The notes beneath the pieces were generated by a model. That model was not told the DNA's origin, did not search any database, and saw nothing but the letters and a program-made list of their open reading frames with translations. A stretch of 7,906 bases of DNA from GCA-003244245 sp036378735 (GTDB lineage: Bacteria; Actinomycetota; Actinomycetes; Mycobacteriales; Pseudonocardiaceae), in contig DASUVX010000013.1 of NCBI GenBank assembly GCA_036378735.1, positions 1 through 7,906 of the forward strand. The letters are read 5' to 3'. The position numbers were made by a program, and so were the translations under genes. Positions 6,701 through 7,906 of this stretch are shown piece after piece. How positions within the stretch are numbered: the first letter of the stretch is position 1; each line of letters begins with the position of its first letter.

Positions 6701-6957
6701 GTCGTACGCACCGACGGGCCGCCCGCGGTGGCGACGACATGCAACTCGGGTACTCCGTCGCGCTGGCTGAGGTGGGCCAGATGCTCGCCGTCAGCGGAGA
6801 AGCGCAGGTCCCTGATGGGGGCGTGATCGGAGGTCAGCTGCCACGGCCGGCCACCCTCCACGGGGGCGAGCCACACGTCATCCTGGGTGACGAAGCCCAC
6901 CAGATCGCCGTACAGGGTGGGATAGCGCAGGTAGGAGTCATTGCCAGGGCTCAGCAT
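3703..6957 (-). CDS. Tricorn protease homologue, S41-family serine peptidase
   Basis: This is a full-length tricorn-type peptidase of 1084 residues, close to Thermoplasma tricorn and actinobacterial homologues. Two beta-propeller regions come first, about residues 10-270 and 290-640, with repeated segments such as LRFSADGEHLAHLS and LAFSPDSQWLAWT. A helical segment (about 670-740), a PDZ domain (about 745-850) and the C-terminal catalytic domain follow. The catalytic residues are in place: S736-H737 in GTSHAYE, the nucleophile S959 in ENAGSDGD, and E1017 in SVENHGVDPD, matching S745, H746, S965 and E1023 of Thermoplasma tricorn. There is no signal peptide, so it should be cytosolic, degrading peptides downstream of larger proteases. 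The tail beyond about residue 1055 is Pro/Thr/Ser-rich and looks disordered. The ATG at 6957 has AGGG seven bases further upstream. It lies 38 bases downstream of the SSI-type gene and may be co-transcribed with it. Confidence 0.95.
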   Translation of the reverse strand: MLSPGNDSYLRYPTLYGDLVGFVTQDDVWLAPVEGGRPWQLTSDHAPIRDLRFSADGEHLAHLSQRDGVPELHVVATAGGPSVRTTWWGDAHIRVLGWADAYQVHVASSVREPLRHRTWARAVPLDGGPAQRLPYGPVTALDIASGGGVVLGTGFGGRRRDPAMWKRYRGGTAGRLWIDPGGSGLFARLLPELDGQLTAPMWVGGRVAFLSDHEGVGNVYSALPDGSDLRRHTDHDGFYARHASTDGERVVYAAAGELWLLDDLAADSQPRRLELRTGGPRAARIPDPVPAGKYLGEVAVDRTGQASAVEVRSSVQWVTHADGPVRALAAGPGVRARLPRLLGEDVVWVSDAQGEHALVVAARDGTGARTLAVGRLGRVMDVAAAPDGNRLAVAAHDGRLLLVDPATGADTELARSDNGAVADLAFSPDSQWLAWTHPGPYALRQIKLARVTDSTVVDATTLRFADFAPTFTLDGRHLAFLSNRTFDPMYDAQVFDLSFAAGTRPQLLPLAATTPSPFAPTAQGRASKPAKDSQGSDQDQVTVMVDLDGLTERAVPVPVPAARYSSLLAAKGGLVWLRKPLHGVLGDDLATPDDEAPRPVLERVNLATGKLTVLDEGVDEVWVSGDGTRLVIRDKEELRVLPSDKPADEDAERGDPSATVDIDLSRVRVQVTPAAEWRQMFEETGRLIRDNFWVADMAGNDWPGLLARYRPLLDRIATRDDLSDLLWEVQGELGTSHAYETPPERPEEEARKLGHLGADLERGEDGLWRITRVLPGESSATAGRSPLRAPGAAVQPGEALVAVDGRSVDSVTGPWPLLVGTASKPVELRLRAAGSEDERTVVVVPVADEMPLRYHDWVADRRAAVHTATEGRVGYLHVPDMMPLGWAQLHRDLHIEVSREALVLDVRSNGGGHTSQLVVEKLARELTGWVVPRGKQPYTYPRDVRRGPLITITDENAGSDGDIVTAMIQERGLGPVVGMRSWGGVVGIDPGTKLVDGSTVTQPRYAMWIVNRRWSVENHGVDPDVEVPVPPHAWAQGLDPQLDTAVELALATLAQEPAATAPTTQDRPSTSAPPLPPRRSDQLR

Positions 6958-6995
6958 TCCCGAACCCTATCCGCGGCGATCGCGCATCGTGGCGG

Positions 6996-7379
6996 TTAGA
7001 ACTGGAAGACCGGCGCGGTCTCGGTGTCCAGCTCGCAGTGGTTGGCATAGGTGCGCCGGAAGATCAGCTGAGCACCTTGGTACTGGCCGGAGGCGGTTGC
7101 GGTCGCAGGATCGTAGATGTCCGGGCACAGCGTGCCGGGTTGCCCGACGACCTTATCGATGTGCCCACCAGCCGCTAGCAATGCAGTGCACGTCGCTTCG
7201 GCATGCGGATGCGTCCCGCTCGCCGGGTCGCATTGAAGTGTGACGAACTGCTCGTGTCCGTGGCTGGCAACGCCCAGCACGAGAAAGGTCTCCGGCGCTG
7301 CCCTGGCTTCAGTTGCGCCGGCGGCGGGTACGGTCACGGTCATTCCGATAATCAGCGCCACCATCACCTGGGCTCGCAT
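6996..7379 (-). CDS. Secreted subtilisin-inhibitor-like (SSI family) protein
   Basis: This 127-residue preprotein belongs to the SSI family (inhibitor family I16). A signal peptide spans about residues 1-27 (hydrophobic VALIIGMTVTV, likely cleavage after ARA). The mature part carries the family pattern VTLQC50DP-GTHP, C64, C85-P-D-I-YDP, YANHC115 and a C-terminal VFQF. The four cysteines correspond to the two SSI disulfides C35-C50 and C71-C101, with spacings of 14 and 30 residues. The reactive-site P1 residue, Met73 in SSI (CPMVYDP), aligns with Asp87 here, which would not suit subtilisin or trypsin. The Trp of SSI GVWQG is Tyr. It should be exported and may inhibit a secreted serine protease of different specificity, or have another role. 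The ATG at 7379 is chosen over an upstream in-frame start (7442) because of GAGAGGGGA seven bases before it and the signal peptide that begins there. It may be first in an operon with the protease gene. Confidence 0.9.
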   Translation of the reverse strand: MRAQVMVALIIGMTVTVPAAGATEARAAPETFLVLGVASHGHEQFVTLQCDPASGTHPHAEATCTALLAAGGHIDKVVGQPGTLCPDIYDPATATASGQYQGAQLIFRRTYANHCELDTETAPVFQF

Positions 7380-7386
7380 ATTGGTG

Positions 7387-7395
7387 TCCCCTCTC
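7387..7395 (-). promoter_or_regulatory. Ribosome binding site of the SSI-family gene
   Basis: On the minus strand GAGAGGGGA precedes ATG 7379 by seven bases. It sets the start at a codon immediately followed by a typical signal peptide. Confidence 0.65.
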
Positions 7396-7423
7396 GCCTG
7401 CCCCACAATCATGAGGTCCCGAC

Positions 7424-7462
7424 CCGCCAGACAACAGCACAAAGCGGACCCAAAACTGGCGG
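7424..7462. promoter_or_regulatory. Inverted repeat in the divergent promoter region
   Basis: CCGCCAG (7424-7430) and CTGGCGG (7456-7462) are exact reverse complements with 25 bases between them, in the 144-base gap between the divergent SSI-family and GrdE-type genes. They may be two operator half-sites controlling both, though 7-base G/C-rich matches can arise by chance. On the minus strand a TTGTCT/CATGAT pair spaced 15 bases apart could be the SSI promoter, weakly. Confidence 0.3.
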
Positions 7463-7485
7463 CCTGCGAATTCTCGCGGCAGCAT

Positions 7486-7491
7486 TACGAT
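7486..7491 (+). promoter_or_regulatory. Possible -10 box of the GrdE-type gene
   Basis: TACGAT fits the TAnnnT pattern and lies 32 bases before the GTG start, leaving room for a short leader that contains the ribosome binding site. No good -35 element is visible at the right distance. Confidence 0.35.
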
Positions 7492-7510
7492 GCAGGCACC
7501 GACGCTGTCG

Positions 7511-7517
7511 AGGGGAG
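7511..7517 (+). promoter_or_regulatory. Ribosome binding site setting the GTG start
   Basis: AGGGGAG is followed by six bases and GTG 7524. It fixes the start of the downstream gene ahead of the in-frame ATG at 7542. Confidence 0.7.
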
Positions 7518-7523
7518 ACCACC

Positions 7524-7906
7524 GTGCCGGCACTGCAGCGCATGGTGCACGAGGTCCACACCATCGAGATCGGCACCGAGACCGGATACGAGCAGCACCG
7601 GCTCGTGGTGGGTCAGGAGCAGGCCCAGGGGCTGTTCGCTGATCCCGCCCTGGCGTCGGTGCGGGTGCACGTCGCCGCACCGGGAGACTCGGTTCGGATC
7701 GTCGCGCCGCTCGACGTCGTAGAACCGCGCAGCAAGGGACCCGGCGGGGGAGTGTTCCCCGGCTGGATGGCTCCGGTGAACCGCCCGCGCGGCGGTGACA
7801 CCCACGTGTTGCGGGGGACCGCGGTGCTGGCCGCCGGGTACCTGCCCCGCAACCAGGAGGGGCTGATCGACATGTCCGGCCCCGCCGCCGAGCGCTCGCC
7901 GTTCGG
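7524..7906 (+). CDS. Glycine/sarcosine/betaine reductase component B subunit, GrdE-type (5' part)
   Basis: The gene is cut by the window end after 127 codons. The translated part matches the N-terminal region of GrdE-type proproteins: VRVHVAAPGDSVRIVAPLDV, VEPRSKGPGGGVFPG, DTHVLRGTAVL and the family signature QEGLIDMSGPAAERSPF. In clostridia GrdE is part of the substrate-binding component of glycine reductase. It is cleaved at an internal Cys to give a pyruvoyl group that forms a Schiff base with the amino acid substrate, releasing acetyl phosphate and ammonia through the complex. The cleavage site lies beyond this window, so pyruvoyl competence cannot be judged. GTG start with a strong AGGGGAG. 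Divergent from the SSI-family gene. The catalytic GrdB-type partner would be expected downstream. Confidence 0.88.
   Translation, partial: MPALQRMVHEVHTIEIGTETGYEQHRLVVGQEQAQGLFADPALASVRVHVAAPGDSVRIVAPLDVVEPRSKGPGGGVFPGWMAPVNRPRGGDTHVLRGTAVLAAGYLPRNQEGLIDMSGPAAERSPF

Noticed and set aside
1..7906. Mobile elements, CRISPR array, tRNA or rRNA genes
   Set aside because: No transposase or integrase frame, no regularly spaced direct repeats, and no cloverleaf or rRNA-like stretch seen on either strand.

Overview
The window is chromosomal DNA from a high-GC actinobacterium. The evidence is a strongly GC-biased tricorn-type protease gene, a Streptomyces-subtilisin-inhibitor (SSI) family protein, GTG starts, AGGGG-type ribosome binding sites, and a double-VOC protein resembling mycobacterial Cfp30B. 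A small Gly/Asn-rich protein recalls mycobacterial PGRS-type composition. A Mycobacterium, Nocardia or Pseudonocardia relative is plausible, but the genus cannot be fixed from the sequence alone.

Left part (1-3715) is a patchwork of short single-function genes with larger gaps. Bases 1-312 hold no gene I can support. A two-domain VOC (glyoxalase-fold) protein is followed on the same strand by a 94-residue cupin, which may start from its own leaderless promoter and ends inside a near-perfect hairpin terminator. Facing the cupin is a small Gly/Asn-rich protein of unknown function, with a strong ribosome binding site and a leader that can fold in two exclusive ways. Upstream of that, on the minus strand, is a DUF5602-like lipoprotein of noticeably lower GC. 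A 378-base divergent gap then leads to a SnoaL-like / ester-cyclase-fold protein.

Right part (3703-7906) is denser and richer in GC. A full-length 1084-residue tricorn protease homologue keeps the Ser-His, Ser and Glu catalytic residues. It lies 38 bases downstream of a secreted SSI-type inhibitor gene on the same strand, so the two may form an operon even though the products should sit in different compartments. Divergent from this pair is the 5' part of a GrdE-type glycine/sarcosine/betaine reductase component B gene, which runs off the window end.

I see no phage, insertion sequence, CRISPR array, rRNA or tRNA. Most genes are recognisable families. The parts least explained by known biology are the small Gly-rich protein with its switchable leader, the SSI homologue with Asp at the predicted P1 position, and a Stickland-type reductase subunit gene in an actinobacterial setting.
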